A stretch of 64,000 nt of DNA from JACOMY01 sp046233115 (GTDB lineage: Bacteria > Pseudomonadota > Alphaproteobacteria > Kiloniellales > JACOMY01). The DNA is taken from positions 434,001-498,000 of the forward strand of contig JBJXHM010000002.1 of assembly GCA_046233115.1 (NCBI GenBank), read 5' to 3'. Below, piece after piece: positions 1-8,276 of the stretch; within the stretch, counting starts at the first letter, position 1, and the number at the start of each line of letters is the position of its first letter. Made by a program: the position numbers and the translations under genes. The notes beneath the pieces were generated by a model. That model made no database searches. It was not told where the DNA came from and worked only from the letters and a program-made list of their open reading frames with translations.

Positions 1-487
1 GCTGAACTATGCGATTCTCGAATCAGGCAAGGGCCTGCACACCTATGTCGGCTACGCGGTCGCCGCACTGCTGGCTCTGCGCGTGATTTGGGGATTCGTC
101 GGCAGCCGTCACGCCCGCTTTGCTGATTTCGTGACCGGCCCACGTCGTATCCTACGCCACCTGCGCTCGGAGTTCACCGGGCGCGACCGGCGCTACCTTG
201 GGCACAACCCGGCCGGCGGGGCGATGATGGTCCTGCTGATGATTCTGCTGGCCGCGATCTGCCTGACCGGCTGGATGCAGACTCTCGATGCCTTCTGGGG
301 CGAGCTTTGGGTGGAGGATCTGCACGAGATCCTGTCCAATGTCCTGATGGTCTTCGTTGTCTTGCATGTGCTGGCCGCGCTTGTCGGCAGCCTCCGGCAT
401 CGCGAGAATCTGGTGCGTGCAATGATCACCGGCCGCAAGCGGGCGCCGAAGGGAACGGACGTCGTACATGAGGGTACTGCTCGCTGA
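1..487 (+). CDS. Cytochrome b561 family protein, 3' part (gene starts before the window)
   Basis: The reading frame is open from base 2, so the 5' end lies outside the window. About 160 residues are visible with three hydrophobic segments. The pattern GLHTYVGY, then RVIWGFVGSRHARF, and a last helix LHEILSNVLMVFVVLHVLAA is typical of di-haem b-type cytochromes (cytochrome b561 / hydrogenase-type cytochrome b, PF01292); the histidines in these helices are the likely haem ligands. Family members carry electrons between quinol and periplasmic or soluble partners in the inner membrane. The last 20 bases overlap the response-regulator start, so the three genes to 2572 probably form one transcript and the kinase may regulate this cytochrome. 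The partner protein is not visible. Confidence 0.85.
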   Translation, partial: LNYAILESGKGLHTYVGYAVAALLALRVIWGFVGSRHARFADFVTGPRRILRHLRSEFTGRDRRYLGHNPAGGAMMVLLMILLAAICLTGWMQTLDAFWGELWVEDLHEILSNVLMVFVVLHVLAALVGSLRHRENLVRAMITGRKRAPKGTDVVHEGTAR

Positions 488-1145
488 AGACAATGCGCGA
501 CTGGCGAGCCTGATCGTCGGCGGCCTGTCGGAGAACGGCTTTGCCGTTGACCCCTTCGACAGGCTGGACGACGTGCAGGCGGCCGTGGGGAGCGTCCGCT
601 ACGACCTGCTGCTGCTGGACCTGGGCATGCCGGACGGCGACGGGATCACCTTCCTGCGCTGGCTCAGGCGATCAGGAAGCACGGTCCCGGTCCTGGTGAT
701 TACAGCGCGCTCGGCCCTGGACGACAAGGTCATCGGCCTGGATTCGGGTGCCGACGACTATTTGGTCAAGCCCTTCGAGATGAAGGAGCTGGTCGCGCGC
801 TGTCGCGCCTTGCTGCGCCGTCCCGACTCCTGCTTGGGGACGGTTCTGAACTTCGAGAACCTGGCCTTCGACAGCGCGGTGAGAGCGCTTCAGGTCGATG
901 GCCACCATGTCCATTTGCCACCGCGCGAGGCCGACCTGCTGGAGCTCTTGTTGCGGCGCGCCGGTCGCGTCGTCGCCAAGCCCAGCATCGAAGAGGCGCT
1001 CTATGCGCTCGCCGCCGAGGTGACGCCGAATGCGCTGGAGGCTGTCGTCTCCAGATTGCGGCGGGCCCTCAAGCAATCCGGCGCACGAGTCCGGCTCCAC
1101 ACCGTGCATGGGGTCGGCTACATGCTGGCGGCGGTGCCGGCATGA
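468..1145 (+). CDS. OmpR/PhoB-family response regulator (QseB/PmrA-like)
   Basis: 225 residues. The N-terminal receiver domain has the acidic pocket E7/D8, phospho-acceptor D51 in LLLLDLGMPDGDG, T79 and K101 in LVKPF. The C-terminal half (about 125-222) is a winged-helix DNA-binding domain ending in the usual HTVHGVGYML strand-wing motif. It starts inside the end of the cytochrome gene and its stop overlaps the next start (ATGA at 1142-1145), so it is translationally coupled to the histidine kinase that follows. It should be a DNA-binding output regulator phosphorylated by that kinase; the signal and regulon cannot be read from the sequence. Confidence 0.93.
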   Translation: MRVLLAEDNARLASLIVGGLSENGFAVDPFDRLDDVQAAVGSVRYDLLLLDLGMPDGDGITFLRWLRRSGSTVPVLVITARSALDDKVIGLDSGADDYLVKPFEMKELVARCRALLRRPDSCLGTVLNFENLAFDSAVRALQVDGHHVHLPPREADLLELLLRRAGRVVAKPSIEEALYALAAEVTPNALEAVVSRLRRALKQSGARVRLHTVHGVGYMLAAVPA

Positions 1146-2572
1146 GCGCGCGCAAGACCGGAGCCACGCCGCGGCGCACGGCACTCTCCACCCGCCTGTC
1201 CCTGCGGCTGGCCCTGGTGGCGCTGCTGTTCATGGTCGTGCAGGTGGCGAGCGTCATCTGGATGTATGCCAGCAACCCGAACGCACTGGACGAACTGCTG
1301 TTGAGCGCGGAATCGGATCGCGTCTCGGATGCCATGGTGGCCACGCCGCAAGGGCCGAGGCTGGTGGCACCGCCCGCACTGTCCGAGCCCTTCTCCCCGA
1401 ACACCCGCTTCGCCTTCGTGGTTCGCGATACCGAGGGGCGGCTGATCGCCAGCCAGGACACGGGCGACCTGAAAATCGCGGACGAGGCGCCCTGGTCGGT
1501 CCCGGTGGTGCGGACCCAGCGAGAGGAGCGCGGGGATCACTTCCTGCTGACCGGCATGCGTCGGGAGGAAGTCGGCGACGAGGCAGTCTGGGTCAATCTG
1601 GCGATCGCGGGTCAGGGGTTCAGCCCCTTCATCCCCGTGATCCTGAACGAGCTTCAACTGCATGCGCTCTTGCCGTTGGGGCTGCTCTCGGTGCTGTTTC
1701 TGCTGTTCAACGTCAGTGCGATGCTGAGTTCCTTCCGGCCGTTGAACCGGGTGATCGAGCAGGTCAACGGGATCGACCCCTCGGAGGTGGGGGTGCGGAT
1801 CAGCGGGGACGAGTCGCCGGTGCTGGAGGTGCATGCGCTGGTCACCTCGGTCAATCGCATGCTGGAGCGGATCGAGCTGTCGGTGCAGGCGCTGCAGGAC
1901 TTTGCCGGTGACGCCGCCCACGAGCTGCGCACGCCGCTGGCGGTCATGTTGCTCAACATCGAGAAACTGCCACCCGGGCCGCTGCGCGAGAGCCTGATGA
2001 GCGATGTGGTGGCGATGCGGCGCCTGGTCGACCAGATGCTGGACATGTCGCATGCCAACGCACTGGACATCCAGGCCGGCGCCGAGGCGGATCTGGTCGG
2101 GGTGGGCCGCGAGGCGGTGATCGAACTGGCGCCCCTGGCCTATGTCCGGGGCCGAAAGATCACCTTTCAGGACCTGAGCCGGGGACGGGACCTGACGATC
2201 CGCGGGCATGCGGAGGCGCTGGGTCGGGCGCTGCGCAACCTGGTCGAGAATGCGCTGAGCCACACGCCGGAGGGCAGCGAAGTGGTGGTCGCCTGCGGAC
2301 CCGGCCGCTGCCTGTCGGTGCGCGATCACGGCCCGGGGATACCGGAGGAGATGCGCGGCGCGGTCCTGCGCCGGCACTGCCGGCTGCATCCGGAGGAGGG
2401 CGGCGGCGCGGGGCTGGGCCTGGCGATCGCGGACACCATCGTCCGGGCCCACCGCGGCCGGATCGAGATTGCCGAAGCGCCGGGCGGCGGAGCGCTGGTC
2501 TGCCTGATGCTGGATCGGGAGGGGGGTGAGTCCGGATCCAGCCCCCCTCGCCTCACCGCAACCCGGGCGTGA
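1142..2572 (+). CDS. Membrane sensor histidine kinase (QseC/PmrB-like)
   Basis: 476 residues. One transmembrane helix at about 20-43 and another at about 174-193 enclose a periplasmic sensor of some 130 residues without a recognisable domain. HAMP-like linker follows, then the H-box AAHELRTPLAV with phospho-acceptor H260. ATP-binding motifs are present: N-box NLVENALSHTPEG, G1 VRDHGPGIPEE and G2 GAGLGLAIAD. It is the cognate kinase of the upstream regulator (4-base overlap). Its stop lies back to back with the stop of the convergent Rieske gene in the palindrome TGATCA at 2570-2575, leaving no room for an intergenic terminator. Confidence 0.93.
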   Translation: MSARKTGATPRRTALSTRLSLRLALVALLFMVVQVASVIWMYASNPNALDELLLSAESDRVSDAMVATPQGPRLVAPPALSEPFSPNTRFAFVVRDTEGRLIASQDTGDLKIADEAPWSVPVVRTQREERGDHFLLTGMRREEVGDEAVWVNLAIAGQGFSPFIPVILNELQLHALLPLGLLSVLFLLFNVSAMLSSFRPLNRVIEQVNGIDPSEVGVRISGDESPVLEVHALVTSVNRMLERIELSVQALQDFAGDAAHELRTPLAVMLLNIEKLPPGPLRESLMSDVVAMRRLVDQMLDMSHANALDIQAGAEADLVGVGREAVIELAPLAYVRGRKITFQDLSRGRDLTIRGHAEALGRALRNLVENALSHTPEGSEVVVACGPGRCLSVRDHGPGIPEEMRGAVLRRHCRLHPEEGGGAGLGLAIADTIVRAHRGRIEIAEAPGGGALVCLMLDREGGESGSSPPRLTATRA

Positions 2573-3730
2573 TCAGGCGGCGGCGATCTCCAGCGCCATC
2601 TTCTCGGCGTAGGTCTTCTGGAAGTGGTGCACGCCGTTCTCGCTGATGCCGGGACGCTCGGGATGGACCACGAAGCGGCCCTGGCGGTAGCCCAGCGATT
2701 GCAGCCCCTCATGCACCGACATGCAGAGTGCCTCGTCTTCCGGCCAGAGCACGTGGCCGATGTAGTTGAGCCGCTCCTGGGACGGTGCGCTGCCCGGTGC
2801 CGCCAGGATCATCATCTGCAGGTGCGTGCGCTCCGCCGTCGTGGGTGTGAAGGAGAAGGTGGACAGCACCTTGTCGCCCGGAACGCAACCGAACTCGATG
2901 TTGGGAAAGAGGTGCCAGAAGCTGCCGTGCTGGATCGGCGCGTCCTTCTGCACCGGATAGGCCTTGTTGGCGTAGCGGCGGATCTCGCCATAGCTCTTCT
3001 GCCAGTTCCCGTGCGAGCTGCAGCTATAGCTGTCGATCTCGATCAGGTCGACGAAGGCCGGGTGGGCGGGGGCGCAGTGGTAGCACTCCAGGCAATTCTC
3101 GGCGAGGACCTTCCAGTTGGCCTGGAGAAAATAGTTGTCCAGCTCTCCCTGGCGGGCGTCGGTGATCACCGTTGCCTCGCCGATCCAGGGCAAGGCCGTC
3201 TCCATGTCCTCGAACAGGCCGGCATAGACCTCGGTGAGGGCCGGCGCCTCGGGATCGAGGTTGACGAAGAGGAAGCCCAGTGCCTCCTCCAGGCGCACCG
3301 GCACCAGGCCGTAGTCGTCCGGGTTGAAGCTGGGCATGGCTTCGGTGCCACGCGCGGTGCGCAGGCTGCCGTCCATGCGGTAGGTCCAGGCGTGATAGGG
3401 GCAGACGATGGCGTTGCGCGCGTTGCCCTGGCCCTGGAGCAGCTGGTGGGCACGGTGCTGGCAAACGTTGAAGAAGGCGCGGTTGATGCCATCGCTGCCG
3501 CGGATCACGAAGAGCTTCTGTCCGACGATGTTGGCGGTCAGGTAGTCGCCTGGGTGGCGAAGCTGGCTGCTGTGCCCCACAAGCTGCCATTCCTTGTAGA
3601 ATAGCTTCCGCTTCTCGTCCTCCAGCACAGCCGGGCTGCTGTAGAGGTAGCCGGGCAGGGTGGCTGAGAGGGCTGCATCGGCATTGAGTGCGGCGAAGGG
3701 TGCGGGGGAGGTGGGGCTATGCATGCTCAT
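2573..3730 (-). CDS. Rieske non-haem iron oxygenase, quaternary-ammonium type (CntA/GbcA/Stc2-like)
   Basis: 385 residues from the ATG at 3730, which has AGGAGA 7 bases upstream; the frame stays open further upstream but that part is antisense or out of frame to the regulator gene. The Rieske [2Fe-2S] ligands are C90-x-H92 and C110-PY-H113. The catalytic-domain motif is ENCLECYHCAPAH, with mononuclear-iron ligands H218 and H223. The residue three before H218 is E215; the usual bridging residue in ring-hydroxylating oxygenases is Asp, while Glu here is characteristic of carnitine, glycine-betaine and stachydrine oxygenases. With the BetI-like regulator upstream, the likely substrate is a quaternary amine, which is inference. 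The ferredoxin-reductase partner is not in the window. Confidence 0.8.
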   Translation of the reverse strand: MSMHSPTSPAPFAALNADAALSATLPGYLYSSPAVLEDEKRKLFYKEWQLVGHSSQLRHPGDYLTANIVGQKLFVIRGSDGINRAFFNVCQHRAHQLLQGQGNARNAIVCPYHAWTYRMDGSLRTARGTEAMPSFNPDDYGLVPVRLEEALGFLFVNLDPEAPALTEVYAGLFEDMETALPWIGEATVITDARQGELDNYFLQANWKVLAENCLECYHCAPAHPAFVDLIEIDSYSCSSHGNWQKSYGEIRRYANKAYPVQKDAPIQHGSFWHLFPNIEFGCVPGDKVLSTFSFTPTTAERTHLQMMILAAPGSAPSQERLNYIGHVLWPEDEALCMSVHEGLQSLGYRQGRFVVHPERPGISENGVHHFQKTYAEKMALEIAAA

Positions 3731-3813
3731 CGGCTGGTCTCCTGCGTAGAGGGGTCCTCCTGGGTGGTGGGGGTGGGCCATCGGCCCGGCGGAAGGCGCT
3801 TCCCGGAGGTCCG

Positions 3814-4461
3814 CTAGGACGAGGCCTCGGGTTCGGGGAGCGGATAGTGCTTGGGATAGAGGCCGCGCAGAACGAGCAGGCAGCAGGCCCGCGCTTCCTC
3901 CATGTTGGTCCTGTCCGCCTCGGTCAGGACTTCCAACCAGAGGCCGCCGATCAGCGAGCGCAGCGAGCGGGCCATGATCATCGGGTCGCCGTAGCCGTAG
4001 CCACCCTCCTCGTCCAGTGCCGCGAGGAGATCCGCCATGGCCTCCAGGCTCTCCTGGTCCGACTCGGAGTAGCGCTCCTGATAGATCTTCCGGTACCAGG
4101 GGTCGGCATAGAAGCAGTACCAGACCGCCATCTTGCGGGCGTCCAGGATCGGCGGATTGAGGCTGATCATGAGGATCGCCAAGAGGCGCTCGGCCGTGGT
4201 TACGTTCTCGCGCGCATAGACGTCGCGCGCAGCCTCCTGCCACTCCTGGTTCAGGCTGTCGATGACCTCGATCATCATGGCTTCTTTGGTGTCGAAGTGG
4301 AGGTTGATCAGGCCGCGCGAAACGCCCGCGCGCGCGACCACGCGCGACACGGTCACCGAGGCGATCCCCTCCTCTGCGATGAGGGAGATCGTCGCCTCGA
4401 TCAATTTCTTCCGGTTGTCGTACTTGCGCAGGGTGCGCAAGTTCTCCATGCCCTGTGGCAC
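3814..4461 (-). CDS. TetR-family transcriptional repressor, BetI-like
   Basis: 215 residues. N-terminal helix-turn-helix at about 18-64 (LIEATISLIAEEGIASVTVS, then VVARAGVSRGLINLHFDTKE). The C-terminal part includes YCFYADPWYRKIYQERYSES and RSLIGGLWLEVL, which fits the BetI_C type of ligand domain of regulators of choline/betaine genes. The GTG start at 4461 is chosen because GGAGGAG lies 5 bases upstream; the ATG at 4449 would be too far from it. It sits 83 bases upstream of the Rieske gene on the same strand, so it probably controls both. An AT-rich inverted repeat in its upstream region is a possible operator. Confidence 0.88.
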   Translation of the reverse strand: MPQGMENLRTLRKYDNRKKLIEATISLIAEEGIASVTVSRVVARAGVSRGLINLHFDTKEAMMIEVIDSLNQEWQEAARDVYARENVTTAERLLAILMISLNPPILDARKMAVWYCFYADPWYRKIYQERYSESDQESLEAMADLLAALDEEGGYGYGDPMIMARSLRSLIGGLWLEVLTEADRTNMEEARACCLLVLRGLYPKHYPLPEPEASS

Positions 4462-4606
4462 CGGCTCCTCCCCACAAAACGCGCGGCGCCCGCGCCGGCC
4501 TTGTCCTTGATCAGCGGGACCGGCACACCGGTGCCGACGGTGTTCGGCGATACGGCCGAGCCCCTAACCCTTTCGCGCTGAATGGCGAGAGGCCAGTCTA
4601 TTTCAA

Positions 4607-4632
4607 AAAATATACGAATGTACAGATATTTT
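4607..4632. promoter_or_regulatory. AT-rich inverted repeat upstream of the BetI-like regulator
   Basis: AAAATAT at 4607-4613 is exactly complementary to ATATTTT at 4626-4632, with 12 bases between. It lies in a locally AT-rich patch within the 257-base gap (4462-4718) between the TetR gene start and the end of the thioesterase gene. TetR-type repressors commonly bind such repeats near their own promoter, so an operator is possible, but no match to a known site was recognised. Confidence 0.35.
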
Positions 4633-4718
4633 GCCGAGCCGAAGGAGAGTGGAAAAGCGGCTGCTTTCCGTTTCGCTACCGGACGGGCCTTGTCTTGCCG
4701 CGGACAGCCCTGAGTCGC

Positions 4719-5168
4719 TCAGCGTTGCGGCTTCGGCCAGAGGATCATCTGGCTGCAGCGGAAGAGGGCGATGGTCTTGCCGCTGGCCTCGTCCTGGGCG
4801 ACCGCGTCCCAGACCTGGGTCGAGCGGCCGATGTGGGCCGGGGTGGCCCGGCCCAGCACGGTGCCGCCGGCCCTGACGGTGCCGGTGAAGTTGCTCTTCA
4901 GCTCGATGGTGGTGAAGCTGAGCGCGCCTTCCGGCAGGTTCAGGATGGTGCCGAATCCGGCCAAGGTGTCGACCAGGCCGATGACGCTGGCCGCGTGCAG
5001 GTAGCCGTTGGGCGCCATCACCGTCTGGGTTACCGGCAGGCGCCCGACGACGACGTCGCGCTCGGCGCTCAGCAGGACGATGCCGAGGTGCCCCGGCAGG
5101 TAGTCCTTGAAGCGCTGGTTGACGCTCTCCGGCGTGATCTCGTCGGGGCGCGGCAGGGGGTCGCTCAT
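4719..5168 (-). CDS. PaaI/YbgC-type hotdog thioesterase family protein
   Basis: 149 residues, the size of a single hotdog domain. The motif APNGYLHAASVIGLVDTLAG corresponds to the conserved helix with the active-site acidic residue of PaaI/4HBT thioesterases, followed by strands FTTIELKSNFTGTVRAGG and AHIGRSTQVWDA. These enzymes hydrolyse acyl-CoA or aryl-CoA thioesters in the cytoplasm; the acyl group cannot be predicted. The start is 7 bases downstream of the carbonic anhydrase stop on the same strand, so the two are probably co-transcribed. Confidence 0.85.
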   Translation of the reverse strand: MSDPLPRPDEITPESVNQRFKDYLPGHLGIVLLSAERDVVVGRLPVTQTVMAPNGYLHAASVIGLVDTLAGFGTILNLPEGALSFTTIELKSNFTGTVRAGGTVLGRATPAHIGRSTQVWDAVAQDEASGKTIALFRCSQMILWPKPQR

Positions 5169-5175
5169 CGTCGGC

Positions 5176-5781
5176 TCAGTCCTCCTGGTCGGGGCCGGTG
5201 ATGCTGCAGCCCAGGTCCCGGAGGTGGCCGTCGTGCACGCCGTAGCAGAGCCCGTGGATGGTCAGCGGCTGTCCGTCGGCCCAGGCCTGGCGAATTACCG
5301 GCAGGTTGGCGACGACGCCGACCTGCTGGATCACGTTCAGCTCGCAGAGCCGGTCCAGCCTGGCCTGGTCGCTGGTCTCGCGGGCAAGCTGGTTCAGGTG
5401 GCTGGCCGCCAGGTCGCGGACCGGCTGCAGCCAGTTCTGCAGGACCTTGGGCTGTGGCTCGCCGATTGCCGCCATCACGCCGCCGCAGCCGTAGTGGCCG
5501 CAGACGATGATGGTGCGCACCTTCAGCACCGCGGTGGCGAAGTGCAGCACGGCCAGGCAGTTGCGGTCGCCCTCGTAGACCAGGTTGGCAATGTTGCGGT
5601 GGACGAAAACCTCGCCCGGATCCAGGCCGCAGATCTGATTGGCGGGAACCCGACTGTCCGAGCAGCCGATCCAGAGGTATTCCGGGGCCTGCTGCGCTGC
5701 CAGCCGCTTGAAAAAGCCTGGATCCTGACGGTTGCGTTCCGCCGCCCAGGCTCGATTCTGCGCGAAGATGGTTTCAAGCAT
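5176..5781 (-). CDS. Beta-class carbonic anhydrase (cytoplasmic)
   Basis: 201 residues without a signal peptide. The zinc ligands C40, H96 and C99 lie in GCSDSRV and CGHYGCGGV, and the D42-R44 dyad of the beta class is intact. It interconverts CO2 and bicarbonate, supplying bicarbonate to carboxylases; the window also encodes a pyruvate carboxylase. A second, exported beta-carbonic anhydrase is at 20.9 kb. It is first in a likely two-gene unit with the hotdog thioesterase. The 153 bases to the divergent VOC gene hold both promoters. Confidence 0.95.
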   Translation of the reverse strand: MLETIFAQNRAWAAERNRQDPGFFKRLAAQQAPEYLWIGCSDSRVPANQICGLDPGEVFVHRNIANLVYEGDRNCLAVLHFATAVLKVRTIIVCGHYGCGGVMAAIGEPQPKVLQNWLQPVRDLAASHLNQLARETSDQARLDRLCELNVIQQVGVVANLPVIRQAWADGQPLTIHGLCYGVHDGHLRDLGCSITGPDQED

Positions 5782-5934
5782 GTCGACCTCACAGTGGGGA
5801 GCATATTCTCCGGTGACAAGTGAGAAAATAGCAGGCCCCGGTCAAGGGCATGGACGTCCGCTTTCTCACTCTGCAAGATTTGTCCTTCCAAACCCGAGCG
5901 ATGCGCGCGCCATGCTTGTTGGAAGGAGCCTACG

Positions 5935-6423
5935 ATGAAGATGCTTGCCCCGCTGGAGCTTGGCATCTGCTGCGGCGATCTGGACCGTCTGCTACCCTTC
6001 TATGTCTCGGTCCTGGGCTTCGATCACGTCGGCACCCTGGAGGTGACGGCGGACATGGCGGCGCGGACCGGGCTCAGCGTTGGCGGCTATCGGGTGGCCC
6101 GACTGCAGACGCCCTACGGCGAGCGTCTGAAGCTGCTGGAGCCGGCGGAACCGCCGCGCATCACCTCGCTGGAGGACTCCATCCTCTCCCGGCGCAACGC
6201 CACCTACCTCACCTTCATCGTCCAGGATCTGGAGGCCATGATCGCGCGGCTGAAAGGGGCCGAGGTCGCCTTCCTGAAGGGCGAGGAGGCGGTGTCGATC
6301 CGGCCGGGGCTGCGGCTGATCTTCGTCCGCGATCCGGAAGGCAACCTGCTGGAGTTCGTCACCTACGACGACCTGGCTTCCTACCGGCCGGACCTGGAGC
6401 CGCCGCCGGTGCAAGAGCCCTGA
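5935..6423 (+). CDS. VOC (glyoxalase/bleomycin-resistance) superfamily protein
   Basis: 162 residues with the paired beta-alpha-beta-beta-beta modules of the VOC fold: LGICCGDLDRLLPFYVSVLGF at the N-terminus (read as two overlapping parts) and RDPEGNLLEFVTYDD at the C-terminus. The C-terminal E of LLEF is a usual metal ligand. AAGGAG at 5923-5928 supports the ATG at 5935. Substrate unknown: members include glyoxalase I, dioxygenases and binding proteins. It is followed after 139 bases by a glutathione transferase on the same strand, which suggests detoxification. Confidence 0.8.
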   Translation: MKMLAPLELGICCGDLDRLLPFYVSVLGFDHVGTLEVTADMAARTGLSVGGYRVARLQTPYGERLKLLEPAEPPRITSLEDSILSRRNATYLTFIVQDLEAMIARLKGAEVAFLKGEEAVSIRPGLRLIFVRDPEGNLLEFVTYDDLASYRPDLEPPPVQEP

Positions 6424-6562
6424 ACAGAACGGTCAGTCACAAGTCCTTCCACCCGTCGGATCCTGGCTTCCGCGGCGAAAGCCGGGCATTCGAGACTGGG
6501 CGGCTGACAAGCGAGTGCCTGAGCCCGCCGCCGCCCGTGACTCGGAGGGAGGAACCCGTAGC

Positions 6563-7258
6563 ATGACCCTGAAGCTCTTCGACCTGGCCGCGGCCGATCC
6601 CGCCGTCCGTTTCAGCCCCTTCTGCTGGCGCAGCCGCATGGCGCTGGCGCACAAGGGACTGGAGGTCGAGGCCCTGCCCTGGCGCTTCGTTGAGAAGGAG
6701 CGGCTGCTGCCCAGCGGGGGCCAGACTGTTCCGGTGCTGATCGACGGTGAGACCTGGATCACCGATTCCGCGCGCATCGCCGAGCATCTCGACCGGACCT
6801 ATCCGGAGAAGCCGCTGTTCGAGGGGCCGCAGGCCCGCGCCCATGCCGCCTTCATCGACGCCTGGACCGTCCGCGTGCTGCATCCCGGCATCGCCAAGCT
6901 GATCATGGGAGAGCTCTTCGCTTTCCTGGACGAGGGCGACAAGGCCTACTTCCGGGAGAGCCGGGAGAAGCGCTTCGGCATGAGCCTGGAGGCCTTCGCC
7001 GCCGCCGGGTCGGAAACGCTTGAGGCCTTCCGTGCCTCGCTGGCGCCGCTACGCGCGACCCTGGAGGCGCAGGACTACCTGGGCGGCGCCAGCCCCAGCT
7101 ACGCCGATTACATTGTCTTCGGCGGGTTCCAGTGGGGCCGGGTCTCCTCGGCGCGCGACCTGCTGGCGGCGGACGATCCCATCGCCGCCTGGCGCGGGCG
7201 CCTGCTGAAGGCCTTCGACGGCGTCGGCGCCGCGGTTCCGGCACGCGCCGAGCAGTAG
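6563..7258 (+). CDS. Glutathione S-transferase family protein (LigE-like N-terminus)
   Basis: 231 residues from the ATG at 6563, preceded by GGAGGGAGGA; an in-frame upstream extension lacks a comparable site. N-terminal thioredoxin-fold domain with FSPFCWRSRMALAHKGLE, which resembles the beta-etherase/Ure2-like group, and the glutathione-binding QTVPVLIDG...WITDSARIAEHLD region including the cis-proline. An all-alpha C-terminal domain follows, with YADYIVFGGFQWGR. It would act in the cytoplasm in conjugation or glutathione-dependent cleavage. The specific substrate is unknown. Confidence 0.85.
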   Translation: MTLKLFDLAAADPAVRFSPFCWRSRMALAHKGLEVEALPWRFVEKERLLPSGGQTVPVLIDGETWITDSARIAEHLDRTYPEKPLFEGPQARAHAAFIDAWTVRVLHPGIAKLIMGELFAFLDEGDKAYFRESREKRFGMSLEAFAAAGSETLEAFRASLAPLRATLEAQDYLGGASPSYADYIVFGGFQWGRVSSARDLLAADDPIAAWRGRLLKAFDGVGAAVPARAEQ

Positions 7259-7274
7259 CCGGAACCCCGCCGGC

Positions 7275-8276
7275 TCAGCGTAAGCGGGCAGCCTGCAGGC
7301 GGTCGGCGCCCAGGGCGGCTTCCTCCATCATGCGGTGGATGATGTCGCCCAGCGGCTCGACCCGCTCGGCGAAAGCGGCGGCCGGCCCCATCGACAGCAG
7401 GCCACGCTCCACGTCACCGGTCTCGTAGGCGGCCCGCGCCTCGCTGCCGGCGACCAGGGGGCGGAAGTCCTCGAAGTCGTCTAGGCCTTCAGCCTCCATC
7501 GCCGCAACCTTGCGGGCGGCCTCGTTGTCGACCACGCGCATGGTGCTGCGGAAGGACTGCAGCACCAGCCGCGAGCCGCCGGTGCCGGCCGTGAGCACCC
7601 GCTCCTTGTAGCTGGGCGAGGCCCAGATCTCCTCGGCCACGGTGAAGCGGGTGCCGACCACCACGGCGTCGGCACCCATGGCCAGCGCCGCGGCGAGCTG
7701 CTGGCCAGAGCCGATACCGCCGCCGACGGCGAAGGGGAGCTGCAGTTGCCGTGCGGCCAGCGGCGTCTGCACCATGGTGCCGATCAGGTCCAGCCCCGGA
7801 TGGCCGCCGCACTCGGCCCCCACCACGATGACCCCGTCGACCCCCAGCTTCTGCGCCGAGACGGCATGGCGGACCGAAGCGACCTTGTGCAGCACGACGC
7901 AGCCGGCTTCCTTCAGCAGCGGCACCAGGTCCTTCGGCGGCCGGCCTGCGGTCTCGACCAGGCGCACGCCCTCATCCAGCAGGATGCGGCTGTGGCTCTC
8001 CAGCACCGAGTCGTCGCCGCCGTGGACCGCCAGGTAGAGATTGACGCCGAAGGGCTTGCCGCCGGTGAGCCGGTGCGCCAGGTGCAGCTCCTCGCGGAAG
8101 CGCTCCGGGTCGGGGAAGGTCTTGGCGGTGATGAAACCCATGGCCCCCGCGTTCACGGCCGCCGCCACATAGCGGGCATCGGCCAGCCACATCAGGCCGC
8201 CGGCCAGGATCGGGTGGGCGATGCCGAGCAGCTCGGTGATCCGGGTGCGAAATATCTGCTCCGTCATCCCGTTCAC
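7275..8276 (-). CDS. Nitronate monooxygenase / NPD-family FMN enzyme
   Basis: 333 residues forming an FMN TIM barrel. Visible motifs are HPILAGGLMWLADARYVAAAVNAGAMGFI at the N-terminus (in parts), GAECGGHPG with the histidine conserved in nitronate monooxygenases, and the phosphate-binding GGIGSGQQLAAALAMGADAV. Members oxidise alkyl nitronates or propionate-3-nitronate; related proteins are reductases such as FabK, so the substrate is open. The first codon shares four bases (8273-8276) with the stop of the upstream acyl-CoA synthetase gene, and it is the last gene of a three-gene operon. Confidence 0.8.
   Translation of the reverse strand: MNGMTEQIFRTRITELLGIAHPILAGGLMWLADARYVAAAVNAGAMGFITAKTFPDPERFREELHLAHRLTGGKPFGVNLYLAVHGGDDSVLESHSRILLDEGVRLVETAGRPPKDLVPLLKEAGCVVLHKVASVRHAVSAQKLGVDGVIVVGAECGGHPGLDLIGTMVQTPLAARQLQLPFAVGGGIGSGQQLAAALAMGADAVVVGTRFTVAEEIWASPSYKERVLTAGTGGSRLVLQSFRSTMRVVDNEAARKVAAMEAEGLDDFEDFRPLVAGSEARAAYETGDVERGLLSMGPAAAFAERVEPLGDIIHRMMEEAALGADRLQAARLR

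Noticed and set aside
1118..2452. Open frame of 444 codons opposite the histidine kinase
   Set aside because: Shadow frame rich in His, Gln, Arg and Asp without any domain, while the plus-strand kinase has all its motifs.
3731..4477. Upstream extension of the Rieske frame
   Set aside because: It runs through the TetR gene in another frame and has no protein-like character; the ATG at 3730 has a good ribosome-binding site.
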